Translations under genes and position numbers: made by a program
Assembly: GCA_013215525.1 (NCBI GenBank)
Contig: JABSQY010000090.1
Span: 1-6,494, forward strand
From: Nanoarchaeales archaeon
Lineage (GTDB): Archaea; Nanobdellota; Nanobdellia; Woesearchaeales; UBA583
DNA length: 6,494 nucleotides
Reading direction: 5' to 3'
The notes under the pieces: generated by a model
Told to the model about the DNA's origin: nothing
Database searches by the model: none
Seen by the model: the letters and a program-made list of their open reading frames with translations, nothing else
In this document: positions 1 to 5,151 of the stretch, in pieces
Numbering within the stretch: position 1 is the first letter of the stretch
Layout: each line of letters begins with the position of its first letter

Positions 1-541
1 ATTGTTCAGAAATATTTTTAGTAATTATATTTTTAATTAAAAATGGTAAATCTAATATTACTAATTTAGCATACTTTAAATTTAAACTTAAAAAAGTATT
101 ATCTTTATACATTTTAAATAATCCAATTAATTCTTTATTAAAATAAACTAGAACTCCTAATCTAAATTGTTTAGAACCTGGTCTTAAAACATTATAATAA
201 TATCTCTCTGCAAATCTACATTTATGTGTGATTGAGTGATTAATTTGAATTATATCATTTCTTAAAAGTAATTTTTTAATTTTAACATCAAGACTTATTT
301 TTGTTTGTTTAAAAAAAACTTCAAATTTTTCTTTTTTTAATATTTCTGCAATTAACTGAACGTACTTATAGTGTGTCTCAGAGTCATACTGTTCTGATGT
401 GATTATAAATAATTTATTTTCTTCAGTTTGTTTAATTGTTAAAATATGTTCTAAATTATAATAGACTTCAATTAAATAATTTTCTTCTAAAAAATAAATT
501 GGTTTTTTTATTTTATTTGATAATACTTGAAATATATTCAT
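1..541 (-). CDS. Unrecognised protein, C-terminus cut by the window edge
   Basis: An open frame runs from an ATG at 541 to the left edge with no stop (180 codons), so the 3' end is missing. It is too open in such A+T-rich DNA to be chance, and it continues a co-oriented cluster. I do not recognise the family. Residues 1-80 look mixed alpha/beta (IYFLEENYLIEVYY, KLFIIT, then a helix around 58-70). Residues 102-145 hold a distinctive stretch: H102, H106, C108-R-F, RYYYN at 113-117, then two strands, RLGVLVYF and ELIGLFKM. A strand ending in a turn followed by 'LIGL' is reminiscent of GNAT-fold or phage Mom-like proteins, but this is only a weak impression. The start lies 7 bases after the stop of the upstream gene (549-965), so co-transcription is likely. 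No Shine-Dalgarno site is visible. A TATATA stretch at 567-574 lies about 30 bases upstream, slightly out of the usual register. Confidence 0.72.
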   Translation of the reverse strand, partial: MNIFQVLSNKIKKPIYFLEENYLIEVYYNLEHILTIKQTEENKLFIITSEQYDSETHYKYVQLIAEILKKEKFEVFFKQTKISLDVKIKKLLLRNDIIQINHSITHKCRFAERYYYNVLRPGSKQFRLGVLVYFNKELIGLFKMYKDNTFLSLNLKYAKLVILDLPFLIKNIITKNISEQ

Positions 542-548
542 TATAACT

Positions 549-965
549 TCAATCTAGGTAAATCTGTTTATATATTTTTGTAATTCGAGAATCAACACAG
601 CCAACACGTGAATCAAGTAATAAATCTAAATTCTCAAAATTAGCAATTTTTTCTAAAAATTCAATACCATAACTTAAAACTCTAGTATTTTCAGACTTTT
701 TATTAGAATTTAATTTATCAGAACTTGAAATAAATCTATTCCAATGTTCAAACAGTTCTTCACAATTTCTAATTACAATTGATAATCCTTTTTCAAACTC
801 TAAACATAACTTTGATATTTTATCATGCATATTATCAAACACTGTTTTCTCTAAACTATAATTCTCACAATCCAACAAATCTTTCAAATCAATTTCAAAA
901 ACATTATCATTGAAAATTTCATATGGTTTAGATTTAACTACAATTACTTTTCTTTTAACACTCAT
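549..965 (-). CDS. Small AAA+-like protein without catalytic motifs (putative pseudo-ATPase)
   Basis: 138 residues from ATG 965. The frame is open further to a GTG at 1016, giving 155 residues. ATG 965 is preferred because a TTTTTAAA box lies centred 26 bases upstream, matching the other genes, and nothing TATA-like stands before the GTG. The layout follows the second half of an AAA+ core: strand VFEIDLKDLL (22-31), helix 38-57, strand GLSIVIRNCEEL (60-71) at the Walker B position, helix 96-108, strand LDLLLDSR (113-120) at the sensor-1 position, then VDSRITKIYKQIYLD (124-138), which resembles the 'D-x-x-L-x-R-F' segment. No Walker A is present, and the Walker B Asp-Glu is replaced by Arg-Asn. 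It parallels the neighbouring 1073-1534 product over the same elements. The AAA+ assignment is inference from motif order. Function is unknown; if correct, it would be non-hydrolysing and perhaps structural or regulatory. Confidence 0.75.
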   Translation of the reverse strand: MSVKRKVIVVKSKPYEIFNDNVFEIDLKDLLDCENYSLEKTVFDNMHDKISKLCLEFEKGLSIVIRNCEELFEHWNRFISSSDKLNSNKKSENTRVLSYGIEFLEKIANFENLDLLLDSRVGCVDSRITKIYKQIYLD

Positions 966-987
966 AGAATTAGATTTGTAATTTGAC

Positions 988-995
988 TTTAAAAA
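988..995 (-). promoter_or_regulatory. TATA box for the 549-965 gene
   Basis: TTTTTAAA on the minus strand, centred 26.5 bases before ATG 965. This spacing fits a leaderless archaeal transcript and is the main argument for ATG 965 over the GTG at 1016. The upstream hexamer (gtaatc) is a poor BRE. Confidence 0.5.
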
Positions 996-1030
996 GATTA
1001 CATTGAGTTTTTTCACTTTTTTACGTTTTT

Positions 1031-1045
1031 TTTCAAAAAATGAAA
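1031..1045 (-). terminator. Possible weak stem-loop and U-run after the 1073-1534 gene
   Basis: A 5-bp inverted repeat, TTTCA/TGAAA, encloses an A-run (T on the minus strand), giving T6 about 33 bases past the stop of the minus-strand gene. Archaeal termination relies mainly on U-runs. The stem is short and could be chance in this composition. Confidence 0.28.
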
Positions 1046-1072
1046 CTTTGTTTTAAATCTTTTCAATTTAAA

Positions 1073-1534
1073 TTAAACAAAAAATTCATCATATAACTCT
1101 AAATATTTCTTATCATTCATAGGGAGATCATCTAAAATAAGTTTGATATTTTTAATTTTTACAAGTAATGTAATATTATAAATCATATCATCAGGAGCTA
1201 TACTTCCAACATTATTGGAAATAACTTGATTAAGAAAATCAATTTTTTCAATAATTAATAATAATACTTTCCCATGTCCAATCATATTTGACATTCTAAG
1301 AACTGAATCAAAAATTTCTCTAATGTAGTCTGTATCCAATTTATTTTCCTCAGAAAATGAAATTTCACAATCTAACTTAAAAACTTCAACATTTATGTCA
1401 GTATCAAACCCTTCTTCAATCTTTGAGATGATTTTATTTTTTTCACTAAAATTATCTCCAATTAAAATAACTCCGTTATTTTGTAATCCTAATTTAATTT
1501 TTTCAGAAATATCAATTTCTTTAAGTCCATCCAT
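1073..1534 (-). CDS. Degenerate AAA+ ATPase-like protein
   Basis: 153 residues with ATG at 1534, 25.5 bases from a TATA box centre. The motif order is AAA+-like. GVILIGDNFSEKNKIISKI (21-39) sits where a Walker A P-loop is expected, but it reads G26-x5-K32-N33: the Gly before Lys is Glu31 and the Ser/Thr after it is Asn33. VEVFKLD (49-55) looks like strand 2, and IREIFDSVLRMS (71-82) is the typical helix before Walker B. KVLLLIIEKIDFL (89-101) aligns with 'hhhhDEIDxL', with Asp changed to Glu96 and the catalytic Glu to Lys97. IKLILDDLPMNDKKYLELYDEFF resembles sensor 1 plus the following helix. The protein is about the size of the AAA+ alpha/beta core alone, with no lid domain. ATP hydrolysis is therefore doubtful. 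The next gene downstream (549-965) shares this architecture and may be a paralogue or partner. Family identity is inference. Confidence 0.82.
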   Translation of the reverse strand: MDGLKEIDISEKIKLGLQNNGVILIGDNFSEKNKIISKIEEGFDTDINVEVFKLDCEISFSEENKLDTDYIREIFDSVLRMSNMIGHGKVLLLIIEKIDFLNQVISNNVGSIAPDDMIYNITLLVKIKNIKLILDDLPMNDKKYLELYDEFFV

Positions 1535-1555
1535 ATCTCTATATTATCTTTTTAA

Positions 1556-1563
1556 TATATAAA
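1556..1563 (-). promoter_or_regulatory. TATA box for the 1073-1534 gene
   Basis: TTTATATA on the minus strand, centred 25.5 bases before ATG 1534. It is preceded by GGAAAA, a purine-rich BRE-like hexamer. It lies back-to-back with the plus-strand box at 1575-1582. Confidence 0.7.
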
Positions 1564-1574
1564 TTTTCCTAAAG

Positions 1575-1582
1575 TATATAAA
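1575..1582 (+). promoter_or_regulatory. TATA box for the NIP7-like gene
   Basis: TATATAAA centred 25.5 bases before ATG 1604, preceded by the purine-rich hexamer CTAAAG. This implies a leaderless mRNA. Its centre is 19 bases from the divergent minus-strand box. Confidence 0.7.
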
Positions 1583-1603
1583 AAACACTTTATTTATAAT
1601 ATT

Positions 1604-2053
1604 ATGAACATAACAGAATTAAAAGAATTTTTAACTAATTTTAATATTGAAAAAGATAAACTTAAACAATATCTAGAGAATAAAGAAATTACTGAGTTAA
1701 ATTCAAATCTTTATTTATTAGATAAAAATTATGAAAAATTAAAAAATGAGATTAGTAATGATAAATTAATTTATATACAATTAAAGTATTTATCTCCAAG
1801 TATTTTATTATTAAATTGGATAAAAAATAATACAAAAAATGTATTAAAGGTAAAATCAGACAAGCGTGCACTGGATTTCACTTATGGAAAAGATTTATTT
1901 ACAGATTTAGTTACAAAACATCCAAAGGCTGAATTCACATTAGGACAAAACTATATTGTAACTTATGATGATAATATATTAGGATATGTAGAAATGGCCG
2001 AGAAAATATTAAACAATGAGTTTCATGTTGGCGACTATTTAAAAGAAAATTAA
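1604..2053 (+). CDS. NIP7-like PUA-domain RNA-binding protein
   Basis: 149 residues; the start is fixed by a TATA box 25.5 bases upstream. The C-terminal half reads like a PUA domain of the NIP7 / archaeal NOL1-associated type. D91-F-T-Y-G95-K-D-L-F matches the 'FLYGxxV' motif that opens the domain. LGQNYIVTYDDNILGYVEM (113-131) matches the 'g-VVV-xx-dxpLGfg' double strand, and FHVGDYLKEN (140-149) matches the terminal 'xDiGEYLRxE'. The N-terminal part (NLYLLDKNYEKL, then YIQLKYLSPSILLLNWI) fits the pre-PUA lobe of NIP7. Family members bind RNA and act in ribosome assembly or guide RNA modification enzymes, so a cytoplasmic rRNA/tRNA-binding role is inferred. The protein is slightly shorter than typical NIP7 (around 160-180 residues), and several conserved positions are diverged, for example Lys for Arg near the C-terminus. 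It is a single-gene unit diverging from the AAA+-like genes. Confidence 0.85.
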   Translation: MNITELKEFLTNFNIEKDKLKQYLENKEITELNSNLYLLDKNYEKLKNEISNDKLIYIQLKYLSPSILLLNWIKNNTKNVLKVKSDKRALDFTYGKDLFTDLVTKHPKAEFTLGQNYIVTYDDNILGYVEMAEKILNNEFHVGDYLKEN

Positions 2054-2126
2054 ATCTTTGTAAAATCTTTGATTTTACAACGGCTTAGAAAAATCTTATT
2101 TTTCTTGACTTCGATTTAATTTTCTT
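2043..2126 (+). repeat. 14-bp inverted repeat enclosing two hairpins, downstream of the PUA gene
   Basis: 2043-2056 (AAGAAAATTAAATC) pairs perfectly with 2113-2126. The left arm includes the stop codon of the PUA gene. The interior holds two further perfect hairpins: 2058-2067/2071-2080 (10 bp, loop TTT) and 2087-2094/2098-2105 (8 bp, loop CTT). As RNA this would be a three-way, clover-like structure closing on the mRNA 3' end. It could act as a terminator or 3'-end stabiliser, or be part of a small RNA. Confidence 0.55.
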
Positions 2127-2155
2127 CCACGGCTCATTGAGACGTGTGAAAATTA
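2117..2155. other. Long interrupted hairpin with a G+C-rich tip
   Basis: TAATTTTC (2117-2124) pairs with GAAAATTA (2148-2155). After a small asymmetric internal loop, CACG (2128-2131) pairs with CGTG (2143-2146). A G/A mismatch follows, then CTC pairs with GAG around an ATT loop. The tip is markedly richer in G+C than its surroundings, which in such an A+T-rich genome can mark structured RNA. It shares bases with the right arm of the 2043-2126 repeat, so the two structures exclude each other. Confidence 0.45.
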
Positions 2156-2179
2156 TTTAATTTACATTGTAAATTAAAT
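2155..2179. terminator. Perfect 11-bp hairpin between convergent genes
   Basis: ATTTAATTTAC (2155-2165) pairs perfectly with 2169-2179 around an ATT loop. It lies 26 bases beyond the stop codon of the minus-strand gene and is symmetrical, so it would form on transcripts from either side. It is likely part of a bidirectional 3'-end signal. Confidence 0.45.
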
Positions 2180-2211
2180 CAAATATTAATTTATTGACTT
2201 TGATTTAATTT
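2171..2211. repeat. 13-bp inverted repeat overlapping the stop of the membrane-protein gene
   Basis: 2171-2183 (AAATTAAATCAAA) pairs perfectly with 2199-2211, with a 15-base loop. The right arm contains the stop codon of the minus-strand gene (2205-2207). The left arm overlaps the 2155-2179 hairpin, so only one of the two can form at a time. Confidence 0.45.
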
Positions 2212-2450
2212 TCCTTCTTAACTTTTTTCTTAGTATCAATTTTTTCAAATTCTTTAAATTCTTCACCAAGTAAACTACTTTTAGTAAATCCTAAAATTAA
2301 AAAAGTAATTCCTATTGAAAAAAATGAAATTGCCATAACCATAAATGTTTGATCATCTCTTTGTTGATTAACTATAAAGAAAACAATACTTGTAATCATG
2401 TTTGAAAGACCTATACTAAAAAAAGTTGAGTTCTGAATTTTTGATTCCAT
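2205..2450 (-). CDS. Small two-helix membrane protein
   Basis: 81 residues with ATG at 2450, whose TATA box (TTTATATA on the minus strand) is centred 25.5 bases upstream. Two hydrophobic segments are visible, about residues 9-27 and 36-55, joined by a short polar loop (NQQRDDQ). A strongly charged Lys/Glu tail follows (57-81, ending KKVKKEN). Under the positive-inside rule the tail should be cytoplasmic, making a helical hairpin with both ends inside. The pentapeptide FFSIG occurs in both helices (10-14 and 43-47), hinting at an internal duplication. No signal-peptidase site is apparent. I do not recognise the family and assign no function. It is monocistronic, divergent from the SIS gene and convergent with the PUA gene. 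Confidence 0.72.
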   Translation of the reverse strand: MESKIQNSTFFSIGLSNMITSIVFFIVNQQRDDQTFMVMAISFFSIGITFLILGFTKSSLLGEEFKEFEKIDTKKKVKKEN

Positions 2451-2471
2451 AATATTTCATATTTAAATATA

Positions 2472-2479
2472 TATATAAA
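2472..2479 (-). promoter_or_regulatory. TATA box for the membrane-protein gene
   Basis: TTTATATA on the minus strand, centred 25.5 bases before ATG 2450, preceded by AAAACA. It is embedded in an alternating AT tract (2468-2479) that may also ease DNA opening for the divergent promoter. Confidence 0.65.
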
Positions 2480-2503
2480 TGTTTTTAATAGTAATTCAAT
2501 AAA

Positions 2504-2511
2504 CTTAAATA
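2504..2511 (+). promoter_or_regulatory. TATA box for the SIS-domain gene
   Basis: CTTAAATA centred 25.5 bases before ATG 2533, after the purine-rich AATAAA. It is weaker than the neighbouring minus-strand box but in the same register as the other genes. Confidence 0.55.
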
Positions 2512-2532
2512 CTTTAAGATTCATAGTTAACT

Positions 2533-3477
2533 ATGAACAACAATATTAATTTTAAAAATTTAGAGATATTAAAAACATTTGATGAAAACTCTTTGCCTGA
2601 TTTAGACATTGTAACTCTTGGAGCATTAGAATTATTTCAGCAAAATAAACCAGAAAAAATTGATTTATCAAAACATAAAAAACCATTAGTAATTGGTTCT
2701 GGAAATGCAATAACTACTGCAAAAATATTATTTGAAAATAAAAATGCAATCTTTGCGAATGAATCTGATTATAAAAATAAATTAGATTTAGATATTGATT
2801 CAGTGTACATATTTTCAGCATCAGGTGGAAAACACGCACCTATCTTAGCGAAAGCGGCAAAACAAAAAGATCTTCCAACATATTTAATTACATGTACAAA
2901 AAATTCACAAGGAGAAGAAATTATAGGAAGTGAAAATACAACAGTTACAAAAAAGAATAGAGAACCTTATACATATAACACATCAACTTATCTAGGATGG
3001 GTTTTAGCAAAAACTGGTGAGAATCCTACTGAGATTATAGATTATATAGAAAATACAATTAAACCATTAATCCCAAATAATTTTAATAAATATAATGGAT
3101 TTTTATTTGTAACTCCTGATTTTTGTCTAAATTTAAATAGATTATTTGAAGTAAAATTCATTGAATTATTTGGAAGAAAGATTGCAAAAGATGTACAATC
3201 AAAAGAAGAGTTAAAACATGCAATTACAGTAGTACCAAGTGAAACAGAATTATGTATAAATTTTTCAGGAGATAAAAATATAGATTATGTTGGAGATAGA
3301 TTAGATATTAATTTATCACAAGGATTAGGGCAAGCATCAGTTATGGCAATTGTATACTATATAATTGGACAAATTCAAAAACAAAATCATCCATACTTTA
3401 AAGAACACATAAAAGAATATATTCAAAGAAACGCAAAAGGAGATTTTGGGAAATCAATTTCAACAATTGTTGAATAA
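2533..3477 (+). CDS. SIS-domain (sugar isomerase fold) protein, phosphoglucose-isomerase-like
   Basis: 314 residues with two SIS-like lobes. Lobe 1: PLVIGSGNA (51-59) is the first strand and glycine turn. VYIFSASGGKHAPILAKAAKQKDLPTYLIT (91-120) is the classic phosphosugar-binding loop and helix, with S95/S97 and GG in place of the usual 'SxSGxT'. NREPYTYNTSTYLG (142-155) follows. Lobe 2: FLFVTPDFCLNLNRLFEVKFIELFGRKIA (190-218) is the strand and helix carrying the 'E' motif (E211). SKEELKHAITVV (223-234) corresponds to the 'E-x-x-H' segment (H229). GDRLDINLSQGLGQASVMAIVYYIIG is a C-terminal helix. SIS proteins bind phosphorylated sugars as isomerases, transaminases or regulators. This fold and size resemble archaeal PGI/PMI-type isomerases, but Lys-His after the GG and the weak conservation leave substrate and activity open. 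It is cytoplasmic, with no signal peptide, and monocistronic. Confidence 0.87.
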   Translation: MNNNINFKNLEILKTFDENSLPDLDIVTLGALELFQQNKPEKIDLSKHKKPLVIGSGNAITTAKILFENKNAIFANESDYKNKLDLDIDSVYIFSASGGKHAPILAKAAKQKDLPTYLITCTKNSQGEEIIGSENTTVTKKNREPYTYNTSTYLGWVLAKTGENPTEIIDYIENTIKPLIPNNFNKYNGFLFVTPDFCLNLNRLFEVKFIELFGRKIAKDVQSKEELKHAITVVPSETELCINFSGDKNIDYVGDRLDINLSQGLGQASVMAIVYYIIGQIQKQNHPYFKEHIKEYIQRNAKGDFGKSISTIVE

Positions 3478-3481
3478 AATA

Positions 3482-3500
3482 ATTTTGACTTTGTCAAAAT
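3482..3500. terminator. Bidirectional terminator hairpin
   Basis: ATTTTGAC (3482-3489) pairs perfectly with GTCAAAAT (3493-3500) around TTT, starting 5 bases past the SIS stop. Because it is palindromic, both strands read a T4 run into GAC, so it can serve both convergent genes. A second, 7-bp hairpin follows (3504-3510/3514-3520). Confidence 0.5.
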
Positions 3501-3542
3501 GATATATTTTCTAAAAATATTTTGATTAATTTATTTATAGAT

Positions 3543-4124
3543 TTAGAAAAATTTATCAGGTATTTTTCCACATTTTTCTAATAATATGTCATATCTAACT
3601 TGAAATTTTTCTTTAACAATTGGTAAAACTACTTTTTTATTCCAATCTTTCATAGCTTTTTTAACATTATCTTTCATCAACTCTTCAAAAGTTTTATTTG
3701 GATTTTCATGCCACCATAAATTAAAAAATGGTCCAACTAAATGTGAAACTCCATCACAAGAAGACATTATTTGTACTTCAATTGAACTTTTTTCAATATC
3801 AACTTTTTTATCCATAATATTCACATAATTTATAACTTTTTCACTAAATTGTTTTTCAAATCCAATTTCAATTAATTTTTTTAATCCAGAAGTTAAAGTT
3901 TCTTCATATTGATTATTAAAATTTATAATTTTCCCATAGTCGTGTAACCAAACCATTAATGATACAATATCTCTGTCACATTCAGGATAAAAATCACACA
4001 CTTCCATTGTTAAATTTTCAAGTATTTCCAAATGATATTTAACAAACCATTTATTATGTATAAATTCTGGATTTGAACACTTTTCAATTACATGTTCTTT
4101 AAATTTTTGAATTAATTCTTTCAT
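3543..4124 (-). CDS. HD-domain phosphohydrolase
   Basis: 193 residues; ATG 4124 has a TTTAAATA box centred 25.5 bases upstream. The HD-superfamily metal ligands are in place: H31 in 'WFVKYHLEIL', H61-D62 in 'VWLHDYGK', and D124 in 'IMSSCDGVSHLV'. This is the H...HD...D pattern that binds one or two divalent metals for phosphoester hydrolysis. The protein is all-helical and cytoplasmic, with no fused sensor or nucleotidyltransferase domain. The helix around the first His and the 'SCDGVSH' ending recall small stand-alone HD proteins acting on nucleotides or housekeeping phosphoesters, but the substrate cannot be read from sequence. The Trp-rich stretch FFNLWWHENP (133-142) may line the pocket. 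It converges with the SIS gene (65-base gap) and diverges from the alpha/beta hydrolase gene, and appears monocistronic. Confidence 0.9.
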   Translation of the reverse strand: MKELIQKFKEHVIEKCSNPEFIHNKWFVKYHLEILENLTMEVCDFYPECDRDIVSLMVWLHDYGKIINFNNQYEETLTSGLKKLIEIGFEKQFSEKVINYVNIMDKKVDIEKSSIEVQIMSSCDGVSHLVGPFFNLWWHENPNKTFEELMKDNVKKAMKDWNKKVVLPIVKEKFQVRYDILLEKCGKIPDKFF

Positions 4125-4145
4125 AATAGTCTTTAGTATTTATAA

Positions 4146-4153
4146 TATTTAAA
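4146..4153 (-). promoter_or_regulatory. TATA box for the HD-domain gene
   Basis: TTTAAATA on the minus strand, centred 25.5 bases before ATG 4124, preceded by GATAAA. This implies a leaderless mRNA. Confidence 0.6.
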
Positions 4154-4187
4154 TTTATCTATTAGATTTTTATTTTTTCACAAAAAG

Positions 4188-4195
4188 TTTATATA
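4188..4195 (+). promoter_or_regulatory. TATA box for the alpha/beta hydrolase gene
   Basis: TTTATATA centred 25.5 bases before ATG 4217, directly after AAAAAG, a good BRE-like purine hexamer. This is among the strongest promoters in the window by match to the archaeal consensus. Confidence 0.72.
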
Positions 4196-4216
4196 TAATT
4201 AAAATAATATTCTATT

Positions 4217-5101
4217 ATGAGAAAACAAATAAAAAAACTAAATTATACAATTCATAACTTTGAAACATCAGATAATTTAAAATTATATGGAATATTAAAT
4301 AAATCAACTTCAAAATTAAATGAAAAAACAATTTTAATTCATATCCACGGAATGTGTGGGGATTTATTTTCAGGAGTTGGACAAGTAATTGCAGAAACGA
4401 CACATAAAAATAAACTATCTTCTTTTCTAATCAATACACGTGGTCATGGAATTGTAACTAGTTTTAAACAAAAAGATAAGGATGGAAATAGAGTTTATCA
4501 CACAGGTGGAACAGCTTATGAAAATTTTGAAAATTCAGTTTTAGATATTGATAGTGCAATAAATTATCTAAAAACTTTAGGATATAAAAAATTTATACTT
4601 TCAGGACACTCAACAGGTTGTCAAAAAATTACATATTATCAATTAAAGAATATAAAAAATAAATCAATTAAAGCATTAATTATGCTTGCCCCTGGTGATG
4701 ATTTAAATGTTGAAAAAAAAAATTTAGGTGATAAATTTCAACTTGTATTAAAAAAAGCAAAAGAAAAAATGAAAAGTACTGTTTTATTTACAACTGAGGA
4801 TTTCGGCCTGCTATCTGCGAAAAGATTTTATAACTTATTTAAAAAAACATCAATTGAAGGAAATTTATTTAATTATACAAAAAATTTAGAATATCTTCAA
4901 ACAATAAAAGTTCCAATCTTAAGTTTAATTGGTAAACAAGACCCGTACTTTTTAGATACACAAAAAGCAGTAAATAATATTTCAAGTAATTTATCAAATA
5001 AAAAATCAAAATCACTTTTAGTTTCAGGGAATCATAGTTATTATAGTTTTGAAAATGATTTAAAAAAAGAAATAGAATTATTTTTAAAAACTATTTTGTA
5101 A
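4217..5101 (+). CDS. Alpha/beta hydrolase, DUF1749/BAAT-like serine esterase type
   Basis: 294 residues with a full catalytic set. The oxyanion-loop segment is ILIHIHGMCGD (39-49). The nucleophile is Ser132 in the elbow G130-H-S-T-G134-C, the acid is probably Asp242 in LSLIGKQDPYF, and the base is His273 in VSGNHSYY. The stretch NTRGHG (73-78), then GGTAYENFENSVLDIDSAINYL (97-118) and the 'GHSTG' elbow followed by 'K-x-x-Y-Y' and 'ALIMLAPGDD', resemble the DUF1749-like branch of the superfamily, which includes esterases acting on small or acyl substrates. A helical cap (about 165-226) lies between the elbow and the acid strand. No signal peptide or membrane segment is visible, so it is cytoplasmic. 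The substrate is unknown: lipid, ester or thioester are all possible. It is monocistronic with its own strong promoter; the next gene has a separate one. Confidence 0.92.
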   Translation: MRKQIKKLNYTIHNFETSDNLKLYGILNKSTSKLNEKTILIHIHGMCGDLFSGVGQVIAETTHKNKLSSFLINTRGHGIVTSFKQKDKDGNRVYHTGGTAYENFENSVLDIDSAINYLKTLGYKKFILSGHSTGCQKITYYQLKNIKNKSIKALIMLAPGDDLNVEKKNLGDKFQLVLKKAKEKMKSTVLFTTEDFGLLSAKRFYNLFKKTSIEGNLFNYTKNLEYLQTIKVPILSLIGKQDPYFLDTQKAVNNISSNLSNKKSKSLLVSGNHSYYSFENDLKKEIELFLKTIL

Positions 5102-5104
5102 ATA

Positions 5105-5118
5105 TTTTTTTTTGACTT
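5105..5118 (+). terminator. U-run terminator after the alpha/beta hydrolase
   Basis: Nine consecutive T (5105-5113) begin 4 bases after the stop and run straight into GACTT. Long U-runs are sufficient for archaeal RNA polymerase termination. The adjoining TTGACTT also follows other plus-strand genes here. Confidence 0.55.
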
Positions 5119-5151
5119 AAATATTAATTTCAAAATTTCATAATACAAATA

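Larger units (their letters stand above)
2105..2213. repeat. 20-base direct repeat, two copies 89 bases apart
   Basis: Copies at 2105-2124 and 2194-2213 read ttgactYtga... style 20-mers that differ at one base (C2112 versus T2201). The shared core GATTTAATTTTC is also the reverse complement of 2045-2056, so one unit occurs three times in two orientations within 170 bases. This suggests local duplication or inversion of a 3'-end element. Confidence 0.5.

Noticed and set aside
567..574. TATATA stretch as a promoter for the 1-541 gene
   Set aside because: It is about 30 bases from the ATG rather than 25-26, lies in coding sequence, and the 7-base gap already suggests co-transcription.
966..1016. 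GTG start extending the 549-965 protein by 17 residues
   Set aside because: No TATA-like sequence lies about 26 bases upstream of the GTG, while ATG 965 has one. The extension would overlap that promoter.
2054..2204. CRISPR-like array or tRNA in the repeat-rich spacer
   Set aside because: The repeats are inverted and unevenly spaced with no constant spacer length. No tRNA cloverleaf with a T-loop GTTCRA motif could be found.
2043..2215. Insertion sequence or MITE
   Set aside because: The 12-bp terminal inverted repeats fit a MITE, but no target-site duplication is visible and a third copy lies inside, so it is kept only as a hypothesis.
3507..3550. 9-bp inverted repeat TTTTCTAAA/TTTAGAAAA
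   Set aside because: Pure low-complexity A/T sequence overlapping the HD gene stop; it could easily be chance in this composition.
4215..4403. Minus-strand 62-codon open frame
   Set aside because: It lies wholly within the 5' part of the alpha/beta hydrolase gene in antisense, has low-complexity Leu/Phe/Ile content and no promoter in register; it is a shadow frame.
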